DNA of 64,000 bases from Nonomuraea fuscirosea. Its GTDB lineage: Bacteria; Actinomycetota; Actinomycetes; Streptosporangiales; Streptosporangiaceae. Where the stretch lies: the NCBI RefSeq assembly GCF_003001935.1, contig NZ_PVNG01000007.1, positions 342,946 through 406,945 on the forward strand, read 5' to 3'. Shown one piece after another: positions 28,301-36,293 of this stretch; position 1 is the first letter of the stretch, and every line of letters starts with the position of its first letter. The notes under the pieces are model-generated. The model had not been told where the DNA came from, ran no database searches, and was given only the letters and a program-made list of their open reading frames with translations. Both the position numbers and the translations under genes were made by a program.

Positions 28301-28770
28301 CGCGCGAGCTGGTGGCCCTGGAGGAGGCGTTCACGGCGATGGTGTCGGAGGGCGTGCAGATCAAGGGCCGGGTCGACCGCGTCGAGCGCGACTCGGAGAA
28401 CCGGGCGGTGATCATCGACCTCAAGACGGGCGGCTCCAAGCCCAAGGCGGGCGACCTCGACCGGCACCCGCAGCTCGGCGTCTACCAGCTGGCCGCGCTG
28501 CTGGGCGCGTTCGCCAGGCACGGCATGACCGAGCCCGGCGGGGCGGCGCTGCTCCAGCTCGGCAAGGCTGCGGGTAAACATGACGCTCTGGAGCAGCAGC
28601 AGGGCGCGCTGGCCGACGACAAGGATCCGGGCTGGGCCAAGGACCTGGTCGACACGGTGGCGATCGGCATGTCGGGGCCGTTCTTCCAGGCGAAGGTCAA
28701 CGACGGCTGCCGTACGTGCGCGGCCAGGGCCAGTTGCCCGGTCAACGACAACGGGGGCCAGGTGTGCTGA
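25327..28770 (+). CDS. adnA: AdnA-type helicase-nuclease subunit
   Basis: 1147-residue UvrD-like motor plus RecB-family nuclease, one half of the actinobacterial AdnAB double-strand-break resection machine. Walker A AGPGTGKTTT (47-56), FSRKAAEEL, Walker B VFVDEYQDTD, GDPDQSIYGFRG, and motif VI VAATRARRRLV are present. The C-terminal nuclease shows VIIDLKTGGSK, plus the Fe-S-type cysteines CGLRWLLET upstream and CRTCAARASC at the end. Between about residues 495 and 578 a Gly/Glu/Asp-rich repeat linker is inserted (positions 26812-27057), which the family does not need and which makes this protein longer than mycobacterial AdnA. The stop overlaps adnB as GTGCTGA. Confidence 0.94.
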   Translation: MESSAVSAQTWRLVRRGGGGPAAPPVLDEHQRAVVAHQGGPLLVLAGPGTGKTTTIVESVVERIERRGVDPERVLILTFSRKAAEELRRRVTGRLRRTTRSPLALTFHSYAYALLRRECLLAGKAPPRLLTGPEQLLEIRRLLHGELERGAPDWPASLREPLKTRGFAEELRDFLSRANERGLDAERLVALGRLHGRADWAAAGRFSERYQDRFDLAPEETYDYAELVGAASALLTDPEVRERERAAHDVVFVDEYQDTDPAQELLLAQLAGDGRDLVAVGDPDQSIYGFRGADVHGIMKFPERFKTRDGREAPVLALRVCRRSGADLLEASRRVAARLPVAPAPEHDQRHGHRDLVPLPDADAGDVRVLLADSVSQEAAIVADTLRRAHLIDGVPWHRMAVLVRSARRQVPLLRRALVNAGVPTMIAGDEVPIAQEPGVRPLLTMLRVALDPAELDEGVAEELLTGPLGGTDMIGVRRLRRALKIAENEAVQAGDTGTGDEPGTGEETGEEAGPGGEASAGVDTGDGPESGDDPELGSGDEPGGGEPGGGESGGGEPGGGEPGGGEPGGGEEEAEVPSRSGARSSGELLVAAIKDVRELTRIEPHVALPAERVAKLLATAREAARQQGTAEDLLWAVWDGSGLAGRWGELSLSGGPRGAQADRDLDAVVALFDHAAKFVDRMPMAGPEVFIDDLAAQEIPGDTLADRAPDGDAVRVLTAHRSKGLEWDVVVVAGVQEGVWPDLRLRGSMLGVEDLVEVVEGAKPNAASLASKLLAEERRLFYVAATRARRRLVVTAVGGEDTDERPSRFLSELMPGAVESATVDDRARWLTMSALVADLRSAVTDPTRPAVVRRRAARQLARLAAAGVQGAHPNDWYALTPISDDRPLSWPGDIVNISPSAVESFTKCGLRWLLETAVGAAGTSTAQGLGNIIHALAVLAATDLPSEDLLGDRLDQIWNELDFGGVWYNRKQRQVAEQMIGKFLRWHKENPRELVALEEAFTAMVSEGVQIKGRVDRVERDSENRAVIIDLKTGGSKPKAGDLDRHPQLGVYQLAALLGAFARHGMTEPGGAALLQLGKAAGKHDALEQQQGALADDKDPGWAKDLVDTVAIGMSGPFFQAKVNDGCRTCAARASCPVNDNGGQVC

Positions 28771-31700
28771 CCCCGGCCGAACTCGCCGGCAAGCTCGGCA
28801 TCCTGCCGCCCACCCCCGAGCAGGCGGAGGTCATCGAGGCCCCGCTGGAGCCGATGGTCGTCATGGCCGGCGCCGGCTCGGGCAAGAGCGAGACCATGGC
28901 CGGGCGGGTGGTCTGGCTGGTCGCCAACGGCCTGGTCAAACCGGAAAATGTGCTGGGCCTGACGTTCACCCGCAAGGCCGCCGCCGAGCTGGCCACCCGG
29001 GTGAGAGAGCGGCTCAACGGCCTGGCGGAGGCCGGTCTGGTCGAGCCGGGCTCGCTCGACACCGAGCCGACCGTGTCCACCTACCACGCCTACGCCGCCC
29101 GCCTGGTCACCGACCACGCGCTGCGCGAGGGGCTGGAGCCGACGATGCGCCTGGTTACGCCGGCCGTGTCGTGGCAGCTCGCCTCGCGGGTGGTGGCGAT
29201 GTACGACGGCCCGATGGACAAGATCGAGCTGGGCCCGCCGTCGGTCACGGCCGCCCTGCTGGAGCTGGCCGGAGAGCTGTCGGAGCACCTGCGCTCACCG
29301 TCCGACGTGCGCCGGGTGGGGGAGTGGCTGCGCGAACGGCTCGACCTGCTCCCCGGCCGCACCACGCTCGCGCAGCGCAAGCCGGTGAGCGTCCAGGCGG
29401 CCAGAGAGCAGCTGCTGCCGCTGGTGCGGGCGTACGAGCGGCTCAAGCGCGGGCGTGAGGTCATCGACTACGGCGACCAGATGTCGCTGGCCGCCAGGAT
29501 CGCGGCCGGGCACAAGGAGGTCGGCGAGATCGAGCGCTCCCGCTACTCCGTGGTCCTGCTCGACGAATACCAGGACACCAGCCACGCCCAGCTCGTCCTG
29601 CTGCGCTCCCTCTACGGCGGCGGCCATCCCGTCACCGCCGTCGGAGACCCGTGCCAGTCCATCTACGGCTGGCGCGGCGCCTCGGCCGGCAACCTGCGCC
29701 GCTTCCCGCGCGACTTCCGCACCGCCTCCGGCGACCGGGCCCCGGTCCGCCAGCTCAGCGTCAGCTTCCGCAACGGCGACCGCGTCCTCGACGTCGCCGC
29801 CCGGGTCCAGCTCCCGCTGCGGATGGAGGCGAGAAAGGTGCCGGTCCTCATCCCCGGCCCCAACCGGGTCGACCGGGGCCGGGTCACCTGCGCCTTCCAC
29901 GAGACGGCCGAAGACGAGGCCCGGTGGATCGCCGACGGCATCGCCAGGATCCTCGGCCAGGAGGTCGCGCCCGACGGGCTGCCGTGGGGCGAGAAGGAGC
30001 GCAAGAAGACGCTCGCCGTCCAGCCGCAGGACGTCGCGATCCTGGCCAGGAAGCGCTCGCAGTTCCCCGCGCTGCGCAGGGCGCTGGAAGACCGCGACAT
30101 CCCGGTCGAGGTGGTGGGCCTGGGCGGCCTGCTGACCGTGCCCGAGGTCAACGACATCGTCGCCACGCTGCGCGTCCTCTACGATCCCACGGCCGGTGAC
30201 GCGCTGGCCCGGCTGATGGCCGGGCCCCGCTGGCGGATCGGCCCCGCCGACCTGCGGGTGCTGGGCGAGCACGCCAGGGAGCTGGCCCGCGAGCTGAGCG
30301 ACAGCCACCGCGAGAGCGACCCGCTCGACCAGGTGGTGGCCGACCTGGCCGAAGAGCGCGGCAGCCTGGTCGACGCGCTCGACGAGCTGCCCGACAGGGA
30401 GGCGTGGCTGGTGTCGTTCTCGCCGCTGGCCCGCACCAGGCTGGTGGCGCTCGCCCACGAGCTGCGCCAGTTGCGCGCGCACACCGCGCAGCCGCTGCCC
30501 GACCTGATCACGGAGGTCGAGCGCAGGCTGGGGCTCGACATCGAGGTGGCCGCGCGCAGCGGCGTGGTGGGGGCGTTCGCGGCGCGGGCCGACCTCGACG
30601 CCTTCCTCGACGCGGCCGCAAGGTTCGCCGGCGACTCCGAGGACCCGACGCTGGGCGCCTTCCTCGCCTACCTGCAAGCGGCCGAGAGCGAGGAGTTCGG
30701 GCTGGAGGCGGGCCGGGTCGGCGAGAGCAACAGCGTCAAACTGATGACCGTGCACGCCTCGAAGGGCCTGGAGTGGCCGATCGTGGTGGTGCCCGGCCTG
30801 TCGCAGCTGGTCAGCTCGAAGGGGACGATCGCGACCGGCAGTATGTTCCCCGCCACGCCGGTCATGAACAGCCGCTGGACGGAGAACCCGCGCAAGCTCC
30901 CCTACGCCCTGCGCGGCGACGCCGCCGACCTGCCCCGGCTGGGCGGGCTGAGCAAGGAGGAGCTGGCGGCGTTCGACGAGCAGTGCCGCGAGCGCGACCT
31001 GATGGAGGAGCGCAGGCTCGCCTACGTCGCGGTGACCCGCGCCCACTACCACCTGATCGCCTCCGGCTACCGCTGGGGCACCGCGACCAAGCCGCTCGCG
31101 CCCTCCGACTTCCTGCTGGAGATCCGCGACACCGCCGACCGGGTCTCGTTCTGGGCCGACGACCTGGCCGAGGGCGCCACCAACCCGCTGCTGGCCGAGC
31201 CGGCCGAGGCCGTCTGGCCGGTCACGCCCGAGGGGCTGCGTTACGAGTCCGTGCTCGACGGCGCCCGCCTGGTCGAGGACGCCCTGGCCGGCACGCTGGG
31301 CGACGACGACGAGGACGAGCCGCTCAAGTCGTACGAGGAGGAGCGCCTGCGCGCCTGGGACCGCGACACCGACCTGCTGCTGCGTGAGCGCGAGCTGCAC
31401 CGGCGCAGGCCCGCGACCACGGTCGAGCTGCCGGCCAAGCTGACCGTGTCGTCGCTGGTGACGCTGGCGGCCGATCCGCGCGAGCTGGCCCGCAGGATCC
31501 GCCGGCCTGTCCCGGTCAAGCCGGCGCCGCTGGCCCGGCGCGGCACCTCGTTCCACAAGTGGCTGGAGACGCGGTGGGAGCAGCAGCGGCTCATCGACGA
31601 CCTGGAGCTCTACGACGAGGAGCTCGAAGAGGCCGATGTGCGGCTGGCGGAGCTGCAGGAGCGGTTCGAGGAGAGCGAGTGGGCCGACCGGCGGCCGATC

Positions 31701-32045
31701 GACCTGGAGGTGCCGTTCGAGACGATGATCGCCGACCGGCTGGTACGCGGGCGGATGGACGCCGTCTTCGAGCGGCCCGGCGGCGGTTACGAGGTCGTCG
31801 ACTGGAAGACCGGGCAGCCGCCGCGTGGCAAGGCGGCCAAGGCCGCCACCGTGCAGCTGGCGGCCTACCGGCTGGCCTGGGCCCACCTGGCGGACGTGCC
31901 GCTGGAGGAGGTGGGGGCGGCCTTCCACTACGTGCGGGCCAACCGTACCGTTCGGCCGGTCGATCTGCTCGACGCCGACGGTCTGGTGGCGCTGATCGAG
32001 CGGGTCAAGCTCGTAGATGACGGAACGCGGGCTTCGGGTGCATGA
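28764..32045 (+). CDS. adnB: AdnB-type helicase-nuclease subunit
   Basis: 1093-residue partner of AdnA. Walker A AGAGSGKSETMAG, FTRKAAAELATR, Walker B VVLLDEYQDTSHAQ, GDPCQSIYGWRGAS, MTVHASKGLEW, AYVAVTRAHYHL and the C-terminal nuclease motif YEVVDWKTGQPPRG. In mycobacteria AdnB supplies the main translocating motor and both subunits cleave DNA. The frame opens at 28716, but GTG 28764 overlapping the adnA stop is the natural start (LTPAELAGKLGI). The 3' end overlaps the convergent PLP-decarboxylase gene by 41 bp, so transcription of the repair genes and of the siderophore operon runs head-on here. Confidence 0.95.
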   Translation: MLTPAELAGKLGILPPTPEQAEVIEAPLEPMVVMAGAGSGKSETMAGRVVWLVANGLVKPENVLGLTFTRKAAAELATRVRERLNGLAEAGLVEPGSLDTEPTVSTYHAYAARLVTDHALREGLEPTMRLVTPAVSWQLASRVVAMYDGPMDKIELGPPSVTAALLELAGELSEHLRSPSDVRRVGEWLRERLDLLPGRTTLAQRKPVSVQAAREQLLPLVRAYERLKRGREVIDYGDQMSLAARIAAGHKEVGEIERSRYSVVLLDEYQDTSHAQLVLLRSLYGGGHPVTAVGDPCQSIYGWRGASAGNLRRFPRDFRTASGDRAPVRQLSVSFRNGDRVLDVAARVQLPLRMEARKVPVLIPGPNRVDRGRVTCAFHETAEDEARWIADGIARILGQEVAPDGLPWGEKERKKTLAVQPQDVAILARKRSQFPALRRALEDRDIPVEVVGLGGLLTVPEVNDIVATLRVLYDPTAGDALARLMAGPRWRIGPADLRVLGEHARELARELSDSHRESDPLDQVVADLAEERGSLVDALDELPDREAWLVSFSPLARTRLVALAHELRQLRAHTAQPLPDLITEVERRLGLDIEVAARSGVVGAFAARADLDAFLDAAARFAGDSEDPTLGAFLAYLQAAESEEFGLEAGRVGESNSVKLMTVHASKGLEWPIVVVPGLSQLVSSKGTIATGSMFPATPVMNSRWTENPRKLPYALRGDAADLPRLGGLSKEELAAFDEQCRERDLMEERRLAYVAVTRAHYHLIASGYRWGTATKPLAPSDFLLEIRDTADRVSFWADDLAEGATNPLLAEPAEAVWPVTPEGLRYESVLDGARLVEDALAGTLGDDDEDEPLKSYEEERLRAWDRDTDLLLRERELHRRRPATTVELPAKLTVSSLVTLAADPRELARRIRRPVPVKPAPLARRGTSFHKWLETRWEQQRLIDDLELYDEELEEADVRLAELQERFEESEWADRRPIDLEVPFETMIADRLVRGRMDAVFERPGGGYEVVDWKTGQPPRGKAAKAATVQLAAYRLAWAHLADVPLEEVGAAFHYVRANRTVRPVDLLDADGLVALIERVKLVDDGTRASGA

Positions 32046-33072
32046 GGAAGTCGTGGTGGGAGATGTTCCAGGCGTAGGCCCCGGCCATCGCGAAGACCAC
32101 GGTGTCCCCGACGCGCAGTGAAGTCTCGATATTTCGGGCGAAAATGTCTTTCGGGGTGCAGAGCTGGCCGACGAGCGTGACCGGCTCGCCCACGGCCTGG
32201 CCCTTGCCCGTGGGGAGGACCGCGAAGGGCTGGTCGTGCCCCTTGGTGGCGGGCGTGCGCAGGTGATGGGTGCCGCCCAGCAGCACCGCGTACGCCCGGC
32301 CGCGCACCCGCTTCACGTCCACGACCTTCGTCACGTAATAGCCGCAGTAGACGGTCAGGGCCCGGCCCGGCTCGATCCGCAGCCGCCTGCCGCGCCCCAG
32401 CTCCGCCAGCCCCGCCCCGTACGCCGCCCAGTCGAACCTGCTCTCGGGCCTCTCGTACGACACCGCCATCCCGCCGCCCAGGTTGACCTCCTCGTACGGA
32501 TTGTCCAGCAGCGCCCGCGCCAGCCCGAGCAGCTGACCGGCCTCCAGCCCGCTGGCCAGGTGCGCGTGCAGGCCGCACAGCCGGACCCGGTCGCCGAACA
32601 GCGGCAGGCACTCCGCCACCCCGTCCTCGTCCATCCCGAACGGCCCGCTCATCGTCAGCGCCGCGCCCTCGACCGGCAGATCGGGGTTCAGCCGGAGCAG
32701 CACGTCGGCCTCGACGCCCGCGGCGAGCAGGCGGCGCAGCTCGTTCGGGGACTCCACGTGCAGCCGGTGGTGCGGCAGCCGCAGCTCGGCGTCGGTCTTG
32801 CCGGGCCCGCCCAGCGCCACCGGCACCCCCGGCAGCAGGCCGGTGACGTGCGCGTGCTCGCCCGCCGACGACACCTCGAACCCGTCCACGTGCCCGGCCA
32901 GGACGCGCAGCAGCTCGGGGTCGGGGTTGGCCTTGACGGCGTAGTACAGCTCCGTGGGGCCCAGCGCCCGCCGTACGGACGCGACGTGCTCGTCCAGCGC
33001 GGGCAGGTCATAGAGGTAGGCGGGCACCTCCGAAAGGCGCGCGGCGGCCTCCTGGACGCGCGGGGTGATCAT
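32005..33072 (-). CDS. PLP-dependent decarboxylase, fold type III (siderophore operon)
   Basis: 355-residue alanine-racemase-fold decarboxylase, related to diaminopimelate/ornithine decarboxylases and to SbnH of staphyloferrin B synthesis. The PLP lysine is in YYAVKANPDPE; substrate and phosphate loops are GLHAHLASGLE, VNLGGGMAVSYE and LRIEPGRAL; the second-subunit segment is LVGQLCTPKDIFAR. It likely makes an amine building block, or decarboxylates an intermediate, for the siderophore. The long upstream frame is a shadow; the ATG at 33072 overlaps the stop of the IucA/IucC gene by 4 bp (ATGA). Last gene of the four-gene operon and convergent with adnB (41-bp overlap). Confidence 0.93.
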   Translation of the reverse strand: MITPRVQEAAARLSEVPAYLYDLPALDEHVASVRRALGPTELYYAVKANPDPELLRVLAGHVDGFEVSSAGEHAHVTGLLPGVPVALGGPGKTDAELRLPHHRLHVESPNELRRLLAAGVEADVLLRLNPDLPVEGAALTMSGPFGMDEDGVAECLPLFGDRVRLCGLHAHLASGLEAGQLLGLARALLDNPYEEVNLGGGMAVSYERPESRFDWAAYGAGLAELGRGRRLRIEPGRALTVYCGYYVTKVVDVKRVRGRAYAVLLGGTHHLRTPATKGHDQPFAVLPTGKGQAVGEPVTLVGQLCTPKDIFARNIETSLRVGDTVVFAMAGAYAWNISHHDFLMHPKPAFRHLRA

Positions 33073-34799
33073 GCGAGGGGGTTCGCGATCGGGACGTAAC
33101 CGGCGGCGCGGTCGGCCGCCCTGGCCCAGCGCACGCCCAGGTTCGCCTTGGCGGGCAGCGGCGCGCCCGCCAGCAGGTCGGACAGCGGCAGCGGCCGGCC
33201 CAGCTCGTCCGCCTGGCGGTCGAGCACGTCGCGGGCGATCCGCCACAGCTCGCGCAGCAGCTCGTCGTCGGTTCCCGCGACCGTGGCGGCGATCTCGGTG
33301 AGGTGGTTGACGAGCAGGCAGTAGACCACGCGCGCCCAGCCGCGCCCGGCGTCGTGGGTCAGGGCGCCGGCCACCTCGTGGGGCAGCCCTGACAGGTCGT
33401 GCCGGCCCGCGACCAGCTTGGTGCCCTCCAGGTCGCGGAAGACGGCCTGCACGGGGGTGCCGGAGGAGTCCAGCCCGACCAGGACGTTCTGCAGGTGGGG
33501 CTCCAGCACGACGCCGTGCGTGAAGTACAGCTCCAGCACCGGCGGCGCCACCACCGTCACGTACGCCCGCCACCACGCGAGCGGATCCGTCACCGGGGCG
33601 TCCACGGCGAGGGCGGCGGCCAGGACCGGGGTCACGCCGGGGGAGCAGGCCGCCCAGGGGCTGCGCCGGACGATCACGCCGAGCCCCTCGCGCAGCCTGA
33701 CGCCGAGGCCGGCCGACCGGTAACCGGGCTCGGGCAGCCAGCGGGTGCCCGGATGCGCGGCGGCCGTCAGGTCGAAGAGGGGCGCGAGGCGCCGGGTCAG
33801 CTCCACCGCGCCGGCCAGCTCGTACCAGGCGTTCTTGCGTACGCAGTTGGTGATCCGGACGTCCAGGGAGAACTTCAGGCAGACGCCCGCGTCCTGGGCG
33901 TACACCGTCCGTACGGACGAGGTCGGCGTCACCACCGGCCCCGGCCCCAGGTCGATCAGCTCGGGTCCGAAGGCTGGCCGGAGCAGGTCGAGCTGCCACG
34001 GGTGCGCGGGCAGCACCCGGTAGCCGTCGGGGGCCATGCCCATCCCGTCCAGCGCGCCGGGGTCGCCGCCCTCGTCCAGCACGTCCTCCCGTACGCCGAG
34101 GAGCCGGACGGGGAACGCGGCGTGCGCCTCGGGCGCGTACCGCAGCCAGTCGCCGCCGCCGCGCGCCTTGGGGCTGGGATGGAACGGGTGCCCGTACACC
34201 AGCGCCTGCTCCGAGGCCAGCCAGGGATCGGCGGGCGGCGCCGTCTCCGCCCTGGCCGCCAGGATCGCGGCCACGGCCCGCCTGCTGGCCGCCACCTGCC
34301 CGGCGAACTCGCCGTTGTGCCCGCGCGGCGCGGCGCCTCCGCGCTCGGCCCCCTCGGCGGCGTGCCGGCCCAGTTCGGTCTCGACCAGGACGCCCAGTTC
34401 GGTCTCGACCAGGACGCCCAGTTCGGTCTCGACCAGGACGACCAGTTCGTCGCTCGTCAGCGGCCGCCACGCGCCGGACTCCAGCCGCTCGGGCCGACCC
34501 TCGAAGCGCAGCGCCGCGCCGCCGGAGGCGCGGGCCCGCAGCAGCGTCCCCGCAACCCGCAGCAGCAGGTACGGCGGCGCCGGCCACACCAGGCCGCGCG
34601 GCCCGGCCACCTCCCGCACGCAGCAGCGCAACAACGCCGCCAGCGTCGCCTCCTCGGCCCGGCCGGAAGGCGCGCCGGCCGGCGGGTCGGCCAGAGCACC
34701 GGCCAGCGCGTCAGCCGGTGCTTCCGTCACACCGGAAAGCGGGCCGGGAGGCGCGTCGGCCGGAGCTTCGGCGGCGTCGACGGCCAGTCCTCGCAGCAT
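33069..34799 (-). CDS. IucA/IucC-family NIS siderophore synthetase 2
   Basis: 576-residue NRPS-independent siderophore synthetase, which adenylates a carboxylate with ATP and joins it to an amine or alcohol. Visible family motifs: YGHPFHPSPKARGG, LPAHPWQ, TPTSSVRTVYA, KFSLDVRITNCVRKNAWYEL, GVVLEPHLQNVLVGLD, FRDLEGTKL and the C-terminal KANLGVRW (FhuF-like region). The N-terminal 45 residues are Ala/Pro-rich. The segment LVETELGV is repeated three times, encoded by three exact or near-exact 24-bp units (34371-34442), in a non-conserved part before the ATP-binding region. Its ATG directly follows the upstream synthetase stop (TGA then ATG with no gap). Substrates cannot be fixed from sequence. 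Confidence 0.93.
   Translation of the reverse strand: MLRGLAVDAAEAPADAPPGPLSGVTEAPADALAGALADPPAGAPSGRAEEATLAALLRCCVREVAGPRGLVWPAPPYLLLRVAGTLLRARASGGAALRFEGRPERLESGAWRPLTSDELVVLVETELGVLVETELGVLVETELGRHAAEGAERGGAAPRGHNGEFAGQVAASRRAVAAILAARAETAPPADPWLASEQALVYGHPFHPSPKARGGGDWLRYAPEAHAAFPVRLLGVREDVLDEGGDPGALDGMGMAPDGYRVLPAHPWQLDLLRPAFGPELIDLGPGPVVTPTSSVRTVYAQDAGVCLKFSLDVRITNCVRKNAWYELAGAVELTRRLAPLFDLTAAAHPGTRWLPEPGYRSAGLGVRLREGLGVIVRRSPWAACSPGVTPVLAAALAVDAPVTDPLAWWRAYVTVVAPPVLELYFTHGVVLEPHLQNVLVGLDSSGTPVQAVFRDLEGTKLVAGRHDLSGLPHEVAGALTHDAGRGWARVVYCLLVNHLTEIAATVAGTDDELLRELWRIARDVLDRQADELGRPLPLSDLLAGAPLPAKANLGVRWARAADRAAGYVPIANPLA
34371..34442 (-). repeat. three in-frame 24-bp coding repeats
   Basis: Units 34371-34394, 34395-34418 and 34419-34442 (plus-strand CAGTTCGGTCTCGACCAGGA...) are identical except for one base in the last. 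They encode the peptide LVETELGV in tandem within the IucA/IucC synthetase, so copy-number change keeps the frame. Confidence 0.9.
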
Positions 34800-36293
34800 T
34801 CAAGCTCTCCTCAGATAGTTGGGCCCGCTGGTGCCGTAGAACTTGTTGACGTCGCGGGCGCCGGAGCGTTCCTTCGACACGAGGGTGCCGGCGGTGATCA
34901 TGGACTTGCCGGTGAGCCTGACCGCGTCGAGCGTCCGGCCGCGCAGGATCTTGGCCATGGGGTCGTCCCCGTACTCGTCCAGGGCTTCGGCCAGCGTCTC
35001 CCTGACCAGGGCGGCCGCGCGGGCGTGCGGCAGGGCGCCGAACGTCACGGCGGCGGCGGCCAGGTGCAGCGTGATCGTGACGAAGACGTCGGCCAGGGCG
35101 TGGGGGTCGTCGGTCAGCAGGCGTCCGTCGGCGAAGTCCGGCACCTCGATCCCGGCGGCCCGCAGCCGCGACGGCGAGGCGAGCAGGCCGTCGTTGTCCT
35201 TGGCCAGCAGGCGCATGCGCTCGCCCTGGAGGAGCAGGGCCAGGTTCTGCTGGTGGGCTTCGAGCGCGACGCCGTACCGGACGAAGAGCCGCACGTTCCA
35301 GCGCAGCAGCAGCCGCAGGTAGCCGGACAGCACGTCGCCCAGCTCCGCGAGCACGCCGGGGGCGTTCAGCGCGGCGACCGGCACGATCTTCCCCTCGGGC
35401 AGCCGCCTGACCATCCAGGCCAGGTACTCGTGTCCCGCGTGCGCCCAGGTCTGCTCGTCGGCCAGGACCACGTCGGGATCGGCCAGCCGGCGCAGCAACG
35501 TCTCGGCTCTCGCGCCGTCGGCCAGCGTCCCAGGCTTGATCGAGCGCCGGTTCCGCACGCCGAGGGTGCTGACGGGCAAGGGCAGCTTGAGGTGGAGTCG
35601 CGGGCCGACCTCGACGGTGCGCATGGACAGCGTGGGCCGTACGGTGACGGCCGCCCGGTCCAGCACCCGTACCCCGTCGATCTTGCGCACCTCCGCGACG
35701 GTCAGCGGATGCACGGGGAACAGCACCTCGTCGTCACCCACCTCCCACTCACCGTCCGGCGCGGCGTCGGCGGGAAGGCTTCCGGCGGAGCCCGGCGCGA
35801 GCGCGCGGCGCGGGACCGCCGCCCACCGCAGCTCGAACGAGGGCCCGAACTCCGGCGCGTACGCCGGCAGCTCGCTCGCCGCCAGCCCCACCCGCGCGCG
35901 GGAGGTCGGATAGACCGGATGGTCCACGAACGCGGCCAGCGTCTCGTACGAGGGCCCGGCCCGCAGCACCGAATCGGCGACCCCGTCGTGCAGCTCCAGC
36001 GCGGCCAGGGCCGCCAGGCACTCGTCGAAGAAGGCGGCCACTCCATCCGCGTCCGCCGGGTCGGCGACCTCCGCCAGCGTCTCCAGCACCTGTTCGAGCC
36101 CCAGCCGCTCGTCCGGCGCGAGCACGAAGTCCTGGAACAGCACCCCGGGCGTCAGCCGCGCCCACCGCCCGTCGGCCAGCGTCAGCCCGACGCCGTCCCT
36201 GGTCCTGGTGATGCGGGCGGCCAGTCGCCCGTAGTCCTCGCGCAGCAGGGCGTTCAGCACGCGGGCGGCCAGGTAGGCCTCCCTGGAGCTCAT
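34800..36293 (-). CDS. IucA/IucC-family NIS siderophore synthetase 1
   Basis: 497-residue NIS synthetase. Motifs: LFPVHPLTVAEVRK, VTVRPTLSMRTVEV, LHLKLPLPVSTLGVRNRRSI, HEYLAWMVRRL, GVALEAHQQNLALLL, LLAKDNDG, and the C-terminal LVSKERSG...FYGTSGPNYLR. It starts later in the protein than many homologues (MSSREAYLAARVLNALLRED), so it is on the short side. The upstream part of the frame to 36596 is a shadow of the ATP-grasp gene; the ATG at 36293 overlaps that gene's stop (ATGA). With synthetase 2 it would perform two sequential condensations, as in aerobactin- or staphyloferrin-type pathways. Confidence 0.93.
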   Translation of the reverse strand: MSSREAYLAARVLNALLREDYGRLAARITRTRDGVGLTLADGRWARLTPGVLFQDFVLAPDERLGLEQVLETLAEVADPADADGVAAFFDECLAALAALELHDGVADSVLRAGPSYETLAAFVDHPVYPTSRARVGLAASELPAYAPEFGPSFELRWAAVPRRALAPGSAGSLPADAAPDGEWEVGDDEVLFPVHPLTVAEVRKIDGVRVLDRAAVTVRPTLSMRTVEVGPRLHLKLPLPVSTLGVRNRRSIKPGTLADGARAETLLRRLADPDVVLADEQTWAHAGHEYLAWMVRRLPEGKIVPVAALNAPGVLAELGDVLSGYLRLLLRWNVRLFVRYGVALEAHQQNLALLLQGERMRLLAKDNDGLLASPSRLRAAGIEVPDFADGRLLTDDPHALADVFVTITLHLAAAAVTFGALPHARAAALVRETLAEALDEYGDDPMAKILRGRTLDAVRLTGKSMITAGTLVSKERSGARDVNKFYGTSGPNYLRRA

